Assembly: GCF_003144535.1 (NCBI RefSeq)
Contig: NZ_PHFJ01000001.1
Location: 62,001-126,000 of the forward strand
DNA: 64,000 nucleotides
Source: Proteus penneri
GTDB taxonomy: Bacteria > Pseudomonadota > Gammaproteobacteria > Enterobacterales > Enterobacteriaceae
Direction: 5' to 3'
In this document: piece after piece, positions 29,802 through 37,550 of the stretch
Layout of the letters: every line of letters starts with the position of its first letter
Numbering within the stretch: position 1 is the first letter of the stretch
Notes under the pieces: generated by a model
What the model was told of the DNA's origin: nothing
What the model saw: only the letters and a program-made list of their open reading frames with translations
Database searches by the model: none
Translations under genes and position numbers: made by a program

Positions 29802-29839
29802 TTCAAGATGCAACGTAGTCAACAACGTTGCATCTTGAA
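29802..29839. repeat. Perfect 15-bp inverted repeat between ubiX and yfcH
   Basis: Arms TTCAAGATGCAACGT and ACGTTGCATCTTGAA flank an 8-base loop between the convergent ends of ubiX and yfcH. Neither strand has a good T-run after it, so it may be a repetitive (REP-like) palindrome or a two-way terminator of weak type. Only one copy was noticed in this window. Confidence 0.7.
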
Positions 29840-29884
29840 TTATTTAGAGTATTTATTCCAACTGATTGAGAATAGAAAAAGAGA

Positions 29885-30790
29885 TTATTTTCCTGTGGTA
29901 ATAATATCTTTTAATGCCTCTTCTAAGTGTGGGTAACGAAATTCAAAGCCAGCACTGAGTAATTTTTCAGGTATAGCTTGTTGCCCGCCTAACACCAATG
30001 TAGCGCTTTCTCCCATCACTAGACGTAATACACTTTCAGGAACTGTCATTAAGGCTGGGCGATTAAAAACTTTTCCTAATAGGCGAGTAAATTCTTTATT
30101 TTGTACTGGGTTAGGCGCTGTTAAGTTAAAAGCGCCTTTAGCATCTTGAGTATTAAGCAAGAAAATAATTGCACTGACCATATCATCAATATGGATCCAC
30201 GGCATATATTGTTTTCCACTTCCCAATTTGCCACCTAATCCTAATTTAAAGGGTTTACTCATTTTAGGTAGTGCGCCACCGAGAGTTGAAAGTACAATCC
30301 CTGTACGCAACAAGCAAACTCGAGTTAATGGTGTTTGAGCTTCAAGTGCAATGCGTTCCCATTTAGCACAAAGCTCATGTGTAAATTCAGGATTTGCAGG
30401 CGTCTCTTCTGTGACTCTAGTATCACCTTGATCACCATAAAAACCTACGGCGGAGCCAGAAATAAAAACAGCGGGTGGGGAGTCGCTAGCATTAATCAAA
30501 TCAACCAATTTCTGGGTTAAATGACAACGACTATTAATCAGTTTCTGTTTTTGAGAGGGTGTCCAACGTTTATCAGCAATAGGCTCTCCAGCAAGATTAA
30601 TGACGGCATCAAACTCATTAAGATCCTGTTTATCGTTGAGTTGAGTCCAGCAGGTGATTTCATTACAAAAATGCGAATAAACTTTTTGAGGCGAACGAGA
30701 AAGCACCGTAATATCATTCTTGGCGAGTGCTAGCTCACAAACTAATGCTTTGCCTATTAATCCTGTACCACCAGTGATAAGTATTTTCAT
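29885..30790 (-). CDS. yfcH: SDR-type NAD-dependent epimerase family protein YfcH
   Basis: A 301-residue member of the TIGR01777 branch of extended short-chain dehydrogenases (E. coli YfcH 297); its substrate is unknown. The Rossmann motif ILITGGTGLIGKALV is at the N-terminus, GSAVGFYGDQGD holds the catalytic Tyr, and the DUF1731 C-terminal domain is present. The ATG at 30790 is chosen because AGGAGG is seven bases upstream; the GTG one codon earlier is too near. yfcG lies upstream on the same strand. Confidence 0.93.
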   Translation of the reverse strand: MKILITGGTGLIGKALVCELALAKNDITVLSRSPQKVYSHFCNEITCWTQLNDKQDLNEFDAVINLAGEPIADKRWTPSQKQKLINSRCHLTQKLVDLINASDSPPAVFISGSAVGFYGDQGDTRVTEETPANPEFTHELCAKWERIALEAQTPLTRVCLLRTGIVLSTLGGALPKMSKPFKLGLGGKLGSGKQYMPWIHIDDMVSAIIFLLNTQDAKGAFNLTAPNPVQNKEFTRLLGKVFNRPALMTVPESVLRLVMGESATLVLGGQQAIPEKLLSAGFEFRYPHLEEALKDIITTGK

Positions 30791-30856
30791 CACAATCCTC
30801 CTGATCTGCTTGCTTGATAAAGAATAAATATCATCCTGATATATGAATTGCTTGTA

Positions 30857-31471
30857 TTAACTAAAGATTTTTTTCGTTGCTGGACGCTGATTAATGTTGT
30901 TTAGCCATTTAGCAATTGCTGGATAATTTGTTAAATCGATATTGTGGTGATCGTGCAAACGAGCCCATGTATATGTAGCGATATCCGCAATGCTGTACTC
31001 TTCTCCACCAAGATAAGGTGACTGTGCTAATCGTTTCTCTAATACGCTATATAGACGCTGTGTTTCTTCAGTATAACGCTTAATGGCATAAGGGGCTTTT
31101 TCTGTGGCATAACGGGTGAAGTGGTGATTTTGTCCCAACATCGGACCAAATCCACCTACTTGCCAAAACAACCATTGTAGTTGCGTTGTTTTTTCTCGTA
31201 AATGTTGACTGAGTAGTTTGCCACTTTTTTCAGCTAGATAGATAAGAATAGCACCTGATTCAAAAATAGAGATAGGTTCACCTCCATCAATAGGTGAGTT
31301 ATCTATAATTGCGGGAATTTTATTATTGGGTGAAATGGCTAAAAATTCAGGTTTAAATTGATCGCCTTTACTAATATCGATGCGATGTAACTGATAAGGT
31401 ATGCCTGTTTCTTCAAGAAAAAGCGTTATTTTTTGGCCATTTGGGGTATCTGCATAATATAAATCAATCAT
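30857..31471 (-). CDS. yfcG: Glutathione S-transferase-like disulfide-bond oxidoreductase YfcG
   Basis: Nu-class GST homologue of 204 residues. E. coli YfcG has strong disulfide-bond reductase activity with bound glutathione disulfide. The thioredoxin-fold N-terminus MIDLYYADTPNGQKITLFLEE, the cis-Pro block NNKIPAIIDN and the glutathione-binding FESGAILIYLAEK are clear. The helical C-terminal domain includes WQVGGFGPMLGQNHHF. The protein is about 11 residues shorter than in E. coli at the C-terminus. Its neighbour yfcH is downstream with 66 bases between. Confidence 0.93.
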   Translation of the reverse strand: MIDLYYADTPNGQKITLFLEETGIPYQLHRIDISKGDQFKPEFLAISPNNKIPAIIDNSPIDGGEPISIFESGAILIYLAEKSGKLLSQHLREKTTQLQWLFWQVGGFGPMLGQNHHFTRYATEKAPYAIKRYTEETQRLYSVLEKRLAQSPYLGGEEYSIADIATYTWARLHDHHNIDLTNYPAIAKWLNNINQRPATKKIFS

Positions 31472-31668
31472 AAAAGCTCCAAAATAAAGTAGGCACTAAA
31501 TACACAACATAATCACAGTCTGCCTTTTAACATCATAAAAAGCAAAAAAGTGCAAGATGGATAAAATAAGTCACGTATGATTATTGTAGTGGTGAAAAAT
31601 AGTGATTTTGGTATATTCAGGATAAAAATTACGATCGTTTAGTATCGGTTAAAAAAGGTTTGTTGAGG

Positions 31669-32211
31669 ATGGAACAAGAAAAGACGGCATTGGTTGAATG
31701 GGTTGATATTGTTGATGATAAAAATGAAGTCGTTGCACAAGCAACACGTCAACAAATGCGAGCTGAAAACCTAAGACATAGAGCAACTTATATCGTTGTT
31801 CATGATGGAATGGGGAAAATCTTGGCGCAGCGTCGAACTGAAACAAAAGATTTTTACCCTGGTTGGTTAGATGCGACTGCGGGTGGTGTGGTTCAACAAG
31901 GTGAGAATTTACTTGAAAGTGCGCGTCGTGAAGCAGAAGAAGAGCTAGGTATTGCTGGAGTCCCTTTTGCTGAGCATGGTCAATTTTATTATGATGATGA
32001 AAGTTGTCGTGTCTGGGGAAGCTTGTTTAGTTGTGTTTCTCATGGACCTTTCGCACTACAAGCAGAAGAAATAGAGGAAGTGTGTTGGCTAACTCCCTCT
32101 GAAATTACTGAGCGCTGTGATGAATTCACGCCTGATTCATTAAAAGCCCTTTCTCTTTGGTTAACACGTAATAACAGTACACGCCTAGAAAGTAGAGAAA
32201 CCGTAGACTAA
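31669..32211 (+). CDS. yfcD: NUDIX hydrolase YfcD
   Basis: A 180-residue Nudix hydrolase close to E. coli YfcD; substrate not established. The Nudix box [24 protein letters not shown] has all the catalytic Glu residues of GX5EX7REUXEEXGU. The upstream block [31 protein letters not shown] is also typical. The ATG at 31669 gives [15 protein letters not shown], which matches E. coli; a TTG three codons earlier is rejected. Its TAA interlocks with the stop codon of the convergent LacI-family gene, sharing two bases. Confidence 0.92.
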   Translation: MEQEKTALVEWVDIVDDKNEVVAQATRQQMRAENLRHRATYIVVHDGMGKILAQRRTETKDFYPGWLDATAGGVVQQGENLLESARREAEEELGIAGVPFAEHGQFYYDDESCRVWGSLFSCVSHGPFALQAEEIEEVCWLTPSEITERCDEFTPDSLKALSLWLTRNNSTRLESRETVD

Positions 32212-33254
32212 GGGGTGCTTTGTCCTAGCTCAAATCGATATGCATAGTTGATAACGGTATCTTCAAATATAGCGTTATCATCTTCGTCTCTTAAACGTTG
32301 TAAAAGTGCTATCAGATGTTTTCCTGCCTCTTTTCCCATTTTGTGATAATCAAAACGAATTGTTGTGAGAGAAGGGGAGATCTGATCGCTATTTTCTGAG
32401 CCTTCTAAACACGCGATAGCCAGATCTTGTGGGATCTTAATTAATCGACGTTGACACTCAAAAATCATACCTAGTGCAATACTCTCATGACTACAAATAA
32501 CCGCATCTAGTTCAGGTTGGCGCAATAAAATTTCTGTTAACGCTTGCCGACCGTATGCCATAGACGCGGGATCAGGCGTAGTGACACTTTGCTCAGCATT
32601 TAAATAATTTTTGAGTAATGCGCGTGACCAACCTGTTATTTGCTGATGATGCAGGCGCTGGCCTTGTAACGCACCAATATAGCCAATACAACGCTTTCCT
32701 TGGGAGACTAAATGGTTTGTTAAATCATATGCGGCTTGCTCATAAGAACAATCAATACTAATAGCCGCTTGTTCGTCTGATTGACTGGCAACACTGACAA
32801 CGGGCACATTGGCATTACTGATATGTAAAAAATGAGTTGGGCTAAGCTGTGAACCAAAAGCAACTAATGCAGCAGGATTACTTTGCAATAGCATATTAAT
32901 CACATCATTGGCTTTATGAGGTTGATGCTCATAGCAACCAACTAAAATTTGATACTGATGGCGATTGAGTATTTGTTGTAAAGATTGCATAAAATCTGCA
33001 CTTGCTCTATCTGTAAAAGAGGGCAACAGGACAGCAATAATATGACTTTGTGCTGAAGCTAAAGCACCGGCCGAGGCATTAGGAATATAACCAAGTTCTT
33101 CTACGGCTAGATTAACTTTTTCTCTTAACTTATCAGAAACGAGTTCAGGGGTTCGTAATGCACGCGAAACGGTCATTGAACCGACTCCAGCGTGTTTAGC
33201 GACATCTTGTAATGTGACGCGGCCTGTATTTCGGCGCTTACGTGTTTTGATCAT
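32208..33254 (-). CDS. LacI-family transcriptional regulator of the adjacent PTS
   Basis: A 348-residue repressor-type protein. The helix-turn-helix [22 protein letters not shown] is at about residues 13-34, followed by the hinge helix region [14 protein letters not shown] and a periplasmic-binding-protein-like effector domain. The sequence is of the GntR/IdnR subgroup of LacI proteins, but the effector cannot be read. It is divergent from the PTS genes, and two palindromes with CG-containing centres typical of LacI operators lie between them, so it most likely represses the PTS operon. Its 3' end is interlocked with yfcD. Confidence 0.9.
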   Translation of the reverse strand: MIKTRKRRNTGRVTLQDVAKHAGVGSMTVSRALRTPELVSDKLREKVNLAVEELGYIPNASAGALASAQSHIIAVLLPSFTDRASADFMQSLQQILNRHQYQILVGCYEHQPHKANDVINMLLQSNPAALVAFGSQLSPTHFLHISNANVPVVSVASQSDEQAAISIDCSYEQAAYDLTNHLVSQGKRCIGYIGALQGQRLHHQQITGWSRALLKNYLNAEQSVTTPDPASMAYGRQALTEILLRQPELDAVICSHESIALGMIFECQRRLIKIPQDLAIACLEGSENSDQISPSLTTIRFDYHKMGKEAGKHLIALLQRLRDEDDNAIFEDTVINYAYRFELGQSTP

Positions 33255-33375
33255 GTGTAATTATGCTTGTTTAACCTATTTGATTAACGGCAGATCCTAC
33301 CTGAAATCTTCCTATTATGCTGAAACAATACAGTGTCAATAGTTGGCATTTTCTGCAATTAACATTTCATTAAAA

Positions 33376-33389
33376 TGATAGCGCTATCA
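33376..33389. promoter_or_regulatory. LacI-family operator 1 (perfect palindrome)
   Basis: TGATAGCGCTATCA is a perfect 14-base palindrome with the central GC step usual in LacI-family sites. It lies between the divergent regulator and PTS genes, 122 bases from the regulator start. Confidence 0.8.
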
Positions 33390-33408
33390 CAATTACGAAT
33401 GATCTATC

Positions 33409-33423
33409 TAGATAGCGCTACCA
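33409..33423. promoter_or_regulatory. LacI-family operator 2
   Basis: TAGATAGCGCTACCA repeats the core GATAGCGCTA of operator 1 with one arm degenerate. The centres are 34 bases apart, close to three helical turns, which would allow cooperative binding on one face of the DNA. It is 59 bases before the first PTS gene. Confidence 0.75.
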
Positions 33424-33481
33424 TTAATGATTACTATCCTTAATAACGAAGCTCAAAGAGAGTCTGATCGAGGTTATAAAT

Positions 33482-33925
33482 ATGCTTAAAACGTTATTAA
33501 CACCGGATATGGTGCAAGTGGTGCCAAACGTTAGTGATTGGCGAGAGGCTGTAAAAGTGGCGTGTCAGCCATTAATTGATAAAGGCTATATTGAACCTCG
33601 TTATATCGATGCAATTTACAAATCACACGAGAAAATAGGGCCATATTATGTATTAGGTCCTGGGATTGCGATGCCTCATGCGCGCCCCGAAGATGGTGTT
33701 AATCAACTTTCGCTTGCTTTAACTATTGTTGAGCAAGGGGTTGAGTTTGGTGCAGACGAAAACGATCCGGTGAAATTACTGATTGTTTTGGCTGCAACAG
33801 ATAACGACAGCCATATTAATGCCATTATGAAATTAGCCGAACTTTTTGATAACGATACAGATATTCAAAAGTTATTTAATGCGAAAAGCAAAGTGGATGT
33901 CTTATCTGTTATCAACAACTATTAA
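33482..33925 (+). CDS. PTS IIA component, ascorbate/fructose-mannitol type
   Basis: Soluble phosphocarrier of 147 residues that passes phosphate from HPr to the IIB protein. The phospho-accepting His is residue 66 in GPGIAMPHARPEDG, the type-2 EIIA signature. It is first in a three-gene IIA-IIB-IIC unit; in the E. coli ula operon the membrane gene comes first. The operon is preceded by two LacI-type operators. The transported compound is unknown; similarity to UlaC suggests a sugar acid such as ascorbate. Confidence 0.9.
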   Translation: MLKTLLTPDMVQVVPNVSDWREAVKVACQPLIDKGYIEPRYIDAIYKSHEKIGPYYVLGPGIAMPHARPEDGVNQLSLALTIVEQGVEFGADENDPVKLLIVLAATDNDSHINAIMKLAELFDNDTDIQKLFNAKSKVDVLSVINNY

Positions 33926-33954
33926 TAACAATTTAAATTACCAAGGGGAATATC

Positions 33955-34242
33955 ATGAAAATTACTGTTGTGTGTGGAAATGGTTTAGGTAGTAGCTTAA
34001 TGATGGAAATGAGCATCAAAAGCATTTTAAAAGATCTTTCTGTAAATGCTGAAGTTGATCACGTTGATCTGGGGTCAGCAAAAGGTACACCAAGTGATAT
34101 CTATGTAGGTACGCGTGATATTGCAGAACAACTTAATTCACAAGCAGTAAATGGGAAAGTTGTTTCACTGGATAACATGATTGATAAAGTAGCGATGAAA
34201 GAGAAGCTTTCAGTCGCGTTACGTGAATTAGGCGCGTTATAA
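33955..34242 (+). CDS. PTS IIB component, ascorbate type
   Basis: A 95-residue phosphotransfer protein of the lactose/ascorbate IIB fold. The phosphorylated Cys is residue 7 in ITVVCGNGLGSSLMM. It lies 29 bases after IIA, with AAGGGGA before the ATG, and 10 bases before IIC. It resembles UlaB (SgaB). The three components are separate polypeptides here. Confidence 0.9.
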   Translation: MKITVVCGNGLGSSLMMEMSIKSILKDLSVNAEVDHVDLGSAKGTPSDIYVGTRDIAEQLNSQAVNGKVVSLDNMIDKVAMKEKLSVALRELGAL

Positions 34243-34252
34243 GGAGCCTATC

Positions 34253-35509
34253 ATGGACTTTTTCCGCTTTCTAATGAGTGATGTGCTTTCAGAGCCTGCT
34301 ATTTTAGTTGGTTTGATCGCATTAATTGGTTTAATTGCCCAAAAAAAACCAGTTACAGAATGTATTAAAGGTACCGTAAAAACCATTATGGGGTTTGTGA
34401 TTTTAGGTGCTGGCGCAGGTCTTGTCATTAACTCACTGGGTGATTTCTCAACGATTTTCCAACATGCATTCGGTATTCAAGGCGTTGTGCCTAATAATGA
34501 GGCAATTGTCTCTATTGCACAAAAAAGCTTTGGTAAAGAGATGGCATTAATCATGTTTTTTGCCATGTTGATTAATATCTTAATTGCACGTTTAACACCG
34601 TGGAAATTTATTTTCTTAACAGGTCACCATACATTATTTATGTCGATGATGGTGGCGGTTATTTTGGCAACTGCGGGCTTAGAAGGCACAGTGTTAGTTG
34701 CGGTAGGTTCATTAGTTGTTGGGATTTCAATGGTATTTTTCCCAGCCATTGCACATCCTTATATGAAAAAAATTACTGGCTCTGATGATGTTGCATTAGG
34801 ACACTTTTCCACTATTTCTTATGTCGTTGCCGGCTTTATCGGCAGTAAATTTGGTAATAAAGAGCATTCAACTGAAGAGATGAATGTCCCTAAAAGCCTA
34901 CTATTTTTACGTGATACACCCGTTGCCATTGCTTTCACTATGGGAATTATTTTTATCATTACCTGTTTATTTGCGGGCGATACTTTTGTTCGTGAAGTCA
35001 GTGGTGGTAAAAACTGGTTTATGTTCTCATTGATGCAATCGATAACCTTTGCAGCAGGGGTTTATATTATTCTGCAAGGTGTACGTATGGTTATTGCTGA
35101 AATTGTTCCTGCATTTAAAGGTATTTCAGATAAATTAGTCCCTAATGCAAAACCAGCGTTAGATTGCCCAGTCGTATTCCCTTATGCACCCAATGCCGTA
35201 TTAGTCGGTTTTTTAAGTAGCTTTGCGGCGGGTGTTATTGGCATGTTTATTCTGTATGCCTTAGATTGGACAGTGATCATTCCGGGGGTTGTTCCTCATT
35301 TCTTTGTGGGCGCCACCGCAGGGGTATTTGGTAATGCAACCGGTGGACGTCGCGGTGCAATTTTAGGTGCTTTTGTTCAAGGTTTATTGATTACATTCTT
35401 ACCTGTATTCCTATTACCTGTACTTGGAGATATCGGTATTGCTAACACCACATTTAGTGATGCAGACTTTGGTGTTATCGGTATTCTGTTAGGTATTATT
35501 GTTCGCTGA
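34253..35509 (+). CDS. PTS IIC permease, UlaA/SgaT family
   Basis: Integral membrane transporter of 418 residues with about eleven hydrophobic segments from the ascorbate-type (AG superfamily) IIC family. The family blocks TIMGFVILGAGAGLVINSL, FIFLTGHHTLFM and FVGATAGVFGNATGGRRGAILGAF are present. It is about 45 residues shorter than E. coli UlaA. It ends the IIA-IIB-IIC operon and is followed by a terminator. None of the ulaDEF-type catabolic genes is nearby, so substrate and fate of the phosphorylated product are open. Confidence 0.9.
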   Translation: MDFFRFLMSDVLSEPAILVGLIALIGLIAQKKPVTECIKGTVKTIMGFVILGAGAGLVINSLGDFSTIFQHAFGIQGVVPNNEAIVSIAQKSFGKEMALIMFFAMLINILIARLTPWKFIFLTGHHTLFMSMMVAVILATAGLEGTVLVAVGSLVVGISMVFFPAIAHPYMKKITGSDDVALGHFSTISYVVAGFIGSKFGNKEHSTEEMNVPKSLLFLRDTPVAIAFTMGIIFIITCLFAGDTFVREVSGGKNWFMFSLMQSITFAAGVYIILQGVRMVIAEIVPAFKGISDKLVPNAKPALDCPVVFPYAPNAVLVGFLSSFAAGVIGMFILYALDWTVIIPGVVPHFFVGATAGVFGNATGGRRGAILGAFVQGLLITFLPVFLLPVLGDIGIANTTFSDADFGVIGILLGIIVR

Positions 35510-35533
35510 TTGTTTTAAGAATTAAGATACATC

Positions 35534-35572
35534 AACGCCTCATTGAGATTAATTCATTGGGGCGTTTTTTTA
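35534..35572 (+). terminator. Intrinsic terminator after the PTS operon
   Basis: The stem AACGCCTCA / TGGGGCGTT (one T-G pair) with a 15-base loop leads into a run of seven T, 25 bases after the IIC stop. Confidence 0.88.
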
Positions 35573-35698
35573 TATGAATTTATATGTTTATTTTATGAAT
35601 AACAATGCTATTATCCTGAGTGAATATTCACATTGTGTATATTTTCGTACCTAATTATAAAAATAGGTTTAACATCACAATCACTAAGGAAAAAGAAG

Positions 35699-36922
35699 AT
35701 GTCTTTCGGTATTCGATATCTTGCGTTGTTACCACTTTTTGTTATCACTGCTTGTCAACAACCCGTTAATCACAATCCACCAGTGGCTCAAACTGCTCAA
35801 GTTCAGCCTGCAATCGTGAATAACTCATGGATTGAAATCTCACGTAGTGCGCTCGATTTTAATGTAAAAAAAGTTCAATCACTTTTAGGTGATAAATCCT
35901 CACTTTGTGCCGTTTTAAAAGGCGATGCATATGGTCATGATTTATCATTAGTTGCCCCGGTTATGATTGAAAACAATGTGCAATGTATTGGTGTAACGAA
36001 TAACCAAGAGCTAAAAGAAGTTCGTGATCTTGGGTTTCAAGGTCGTTTAATGCGAGTACGTAATGCTACAGAGCAGGAAATGGCTCAGGCGACAAGCTAT
36101 AACGTAGAAGAATTAATTGGTAACTTAGATATGGCTAAGAAATTAGATGCCATTGCTAAACAGCAAAATAAAGTGATCCCTATTCATCTTGCCTTAAATT
36201 CAGGTGGAATGTCTCGTAATGGCTTAGAGGTCAATAACAAAGCAGGGCTTGAAGAGGCGAAGCAAATTGCTCAATTAGCTAACCTTAAAGTGGTTGGTAT
36301 TATGTCTCATTATCCTGAAGAAGATGCTGATAAAGTAAGAGAAGATCTCGCTCGTTTTAAACAGCAATCACAAAAGGTATTGGATGTTACAGGGCTAAAT
36401 CCTAAAGAGGTTACTCTGCATATGGCAAATACTTTTGCCACAATTACCGTACCTGGATCCTGGTTAGATATGGTGCGTGTAGGCGGAATTTTCTATGGCG
36501 ATACCATTGCAAGTACAGATTACAAACGCGTAATGACGTTTAAATCCAACATTGCTTCAATCAATTATTATCCTAAAGGCAATACTGTTGGTTATGATCG
36601 CACTTACACACTAAAACGTGATTCAGTATTAGCTAATATTCCTGTCGGTTATGCAGATGGTTATCGTCGAGTATTTAGTAATGCGGGACATGCTTTAATT
36701 GGTGGCCAACGTGTGCCTGTTTTAGGTAAAACGTCAATGAATACGGTGATTGTTGATATTACCGATCTTAAAAATATCAAATCAGGGGATGAAGTCGTGT
36801 TTTTTGGTAAGCAAGGTAATGCAGAGATCACGGCTGAAGAGATTGAAGATATTAGTGGTGCGCTGTTTACAGAGATGTCGATTTTGTGGGGAGCGACAAA
36901 TCAGCGTGTATTGGTGGATTAA
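35699..36922 (+). CDS. lyr: Periplasmic lipoprotein amino-acid racemase (lysine/broad-spectrum racemase, Alr fold)
   Basis: PLP-dependent fold-III racemase of 407 residues, the size I recall for the lysine racemase Lyr of P. mirabilis, and related to the broad-spectrum racemases (Bsr) of Vibrio. The PLP lysine is Lys74 in [12 protein letters not shown] and the opposite catalytic Tyr is Tyr299 in [17 protein letters not shown] near residue 167 is a motif of the broad-spectrum group. The N-terminus has a lipoprotein signal with lipobox VITAC (Cys19), so it acts in the periplasm, where it could release D-amino acids. The ATG at 35699 follows AAGGA. It has its own promoter region after a terminator. 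Confidence 0.88.
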   Translation: MSFGIRYLALLPLFVITACQQPVNHNPPVAQTAQVQPAIVNNSWIEISRSALDFNVKKVQSLLGDKSSLCAVLKGDAYGHDLSLVAPVMIENNVQCIGVTNNQELKEVRDLGFQGRLMRVRNATEQEMAQATSYNVEELIGNLDMAKKLDAIAKQQNKVIPIHLALNSGGMSRNGLEVNNKAGLEEAKQIAQLANLKVVGIMSHYPEEDADKVREDLARFKQQSQKVLDVTGLNPKEVTLHMANTFATITVPGSWLDMVRVGGIFYGDTIASTDYKRVMTFKSNIASINYYPKGNTVGYDRTYTLKRDSVLANIPVGYADGYRRVFSNAGHALIGGQRVPVLGKTSMNTVIVDITDLKNIKSGDEVVFFGKQGNAEITAEEIEDISGALFTEMSILWGATNQRVLVD

Positions 36923-36968
36923 AGTAGGGTGCTTGTAACCACAAAACGCAACAACGTGTCATGAGAAA

Positions 36969-36992
36969 TTGTGGGGGAACTTTCCCCCACAA
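36969..36992. terminator. Hairpin between the racemase gene and the Hok-like gene
   Basis: An 11-base perfect stem (TTGTGGGGGAA/TTCCCCCACAA) with a 2-base loop lies between the convergent ends of the racemase and toxin genes. T-runs are short on both sides. It may end both transcripts or form the 3' structure of the hok-like mRNA. Confidence 0.55.
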
Positions 36993-36994
36993 AG

Positions 36995-37138
36995 CTATTT
37001 ATCGCAAGATAAAGTCGCTTGAACTACTGTATGACCACTACGAATATTGAAAGAGCATAATCTTTCATGTCTAAGTAGTGATAAACACAGTGCTGTCATG
37101 CAGACAGCAATCAGCCCTATCAGGGCAAATTTAGTCAT
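36995..37138 (-). CDS. hok: Hok/Gef family type I toxin
   Basis: A 47-residue peptide: one membrane helix (residues about 4-22, FALIGLIAVCMTALCLSLL), then charged RHERLC and a short polar tail ending CDK. The order hydrophobic helix with an internal Cys, basic residues, then LC, then the tail is that of Hok, HokC and HokE, which depolarise the inner membrane. The ATG overlaps the stop of an upstream reading frame (ATGA), as expected for translation coupled to a Mok-like peptide. A Sok-like antisense RNA is encoded on the other strand just upstream. It lies between the racemase gene and pta. Confidence 0.85.
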   Translation of the reverse strand: MTKFALIGLIAVCMTALCLSLLRHERLCSFNIRSGHTVVQATLSCDK

Positions 37139-37308
37139 TTCTCTTGACTCTCCTTTTTAAAGGAGACAGAATCGACGTTGTTGGGCGTTGAGACTGCCTC
37201 GGATTTTAGTAAATTAAAATTCGGGGCTTTCGTCTTTTTGGCGCTCGCAAATGCTTGAACCAAAACGATCCAAGCACCCACCTGCATACTAACAGAAATC
37301 GACCTCAT
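37135..37308 (-). CDS. Mok-like leader reading frame upstream of hok
   Basis: A 57-codon frame from ATG 37308 to TGA 37135-37137; its TGA overlaps the hok ATG as ATGA. It begins MRSISVSMQVGAWIVLVQAFASAKK and ends FKKESQEK. AGGA lies just before the first ATG; an internal ATG at codon 8 is an alternative start. In plasmid R1, translation of the overlapping mok frame is needed for hok translation and is what Sok RNA blocks. Here the Sok-like RNA lies antisense to its second half. The open frame and the overlap are seen; the role is inferred from the R1 system. Confidence 0.6.
   Translation of the reverse strand: MRSISVSMQVGAWIVLVQAFASAKKTKAPNFNLLKSEAVSTPNNVDSVSFKKESQEK
37179..37239 (+). ncRNA. 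Sok-like antisense RNA
   Basis: Opposite to the mok-like frame, a forward promoter candidate (TTGACT at 37144, 17-base spacer, CAGAAT at 37167) precedes a region ending in a terminator: stem GCCTCGGATTTTA / TAAAATTCGGGGC with two G-T pairs at 37196-37227, then TTTCGTCTTTTT. The predicted transcript of about 60 bases matches Sok of R1 in size and in its GGGGCT-ended terminator. It would pair fully with the hok mRNA leader. Confidence 0.65.
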
Positions 37309-37397
37309 TCCTATCTTTTTTTGAATAAAAACAATATAAATAAACGATTAAAATCAATGTGTTATTTGTGTTTTTATTGGGTGTTTATATGAGGAAT

Positions 37398-37490
37398 GTC
37401 TCTTGATACTCCTTTATAAAGGAGAGAGAACTGATGTTGTTGAGTGTTGAAACTGCTTCGGATTTTAGTTAAATAGAAAATCCGTAGAAT
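37398..37490. pseudogene. Decayed second copy of the hok regulatory region (mok/sok relic)
   Basis: About 90 bases here repeat 37143-37225 in the same orientation with roughly 75-80% identity by eye. On the reverse strand a piece of the mok-like frame is still readable (LKSEAVST, then SFIKEYQE). The base matching the hok start has changed so that no ATG remains, no hok frame follows, and the forward terminator has lost its T-run. It is a remnant of a tandem duplication. Confidence 0.65.
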
Positions 37491-37525
37491 AAAAAACGCC
37501 AGATGAAATTAATCATCTGGCGTGG
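37491..37525 (-). terminator. Intrinsic terminator after pta
   Basis: On the reverse strand the perfect stem CGCCAGATGA / TCATCTGGCG with a 6-base loop is followed by six T. It lies 26 bases beyond the pta stop and abuts the mok/sok relic. Confidence 0.92.
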
Positions 37526-37550
37526 TTCTAATTGAAGTGAACTTCAATAA

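Noticed and set aside
37004-37300. Possible Ldr/Ibs-type toxin instead of Hok
   Set aside because: The peptide length, the LC motif after the helix, the coupled upstream frame and the Sok-like terminator fit Hok better.
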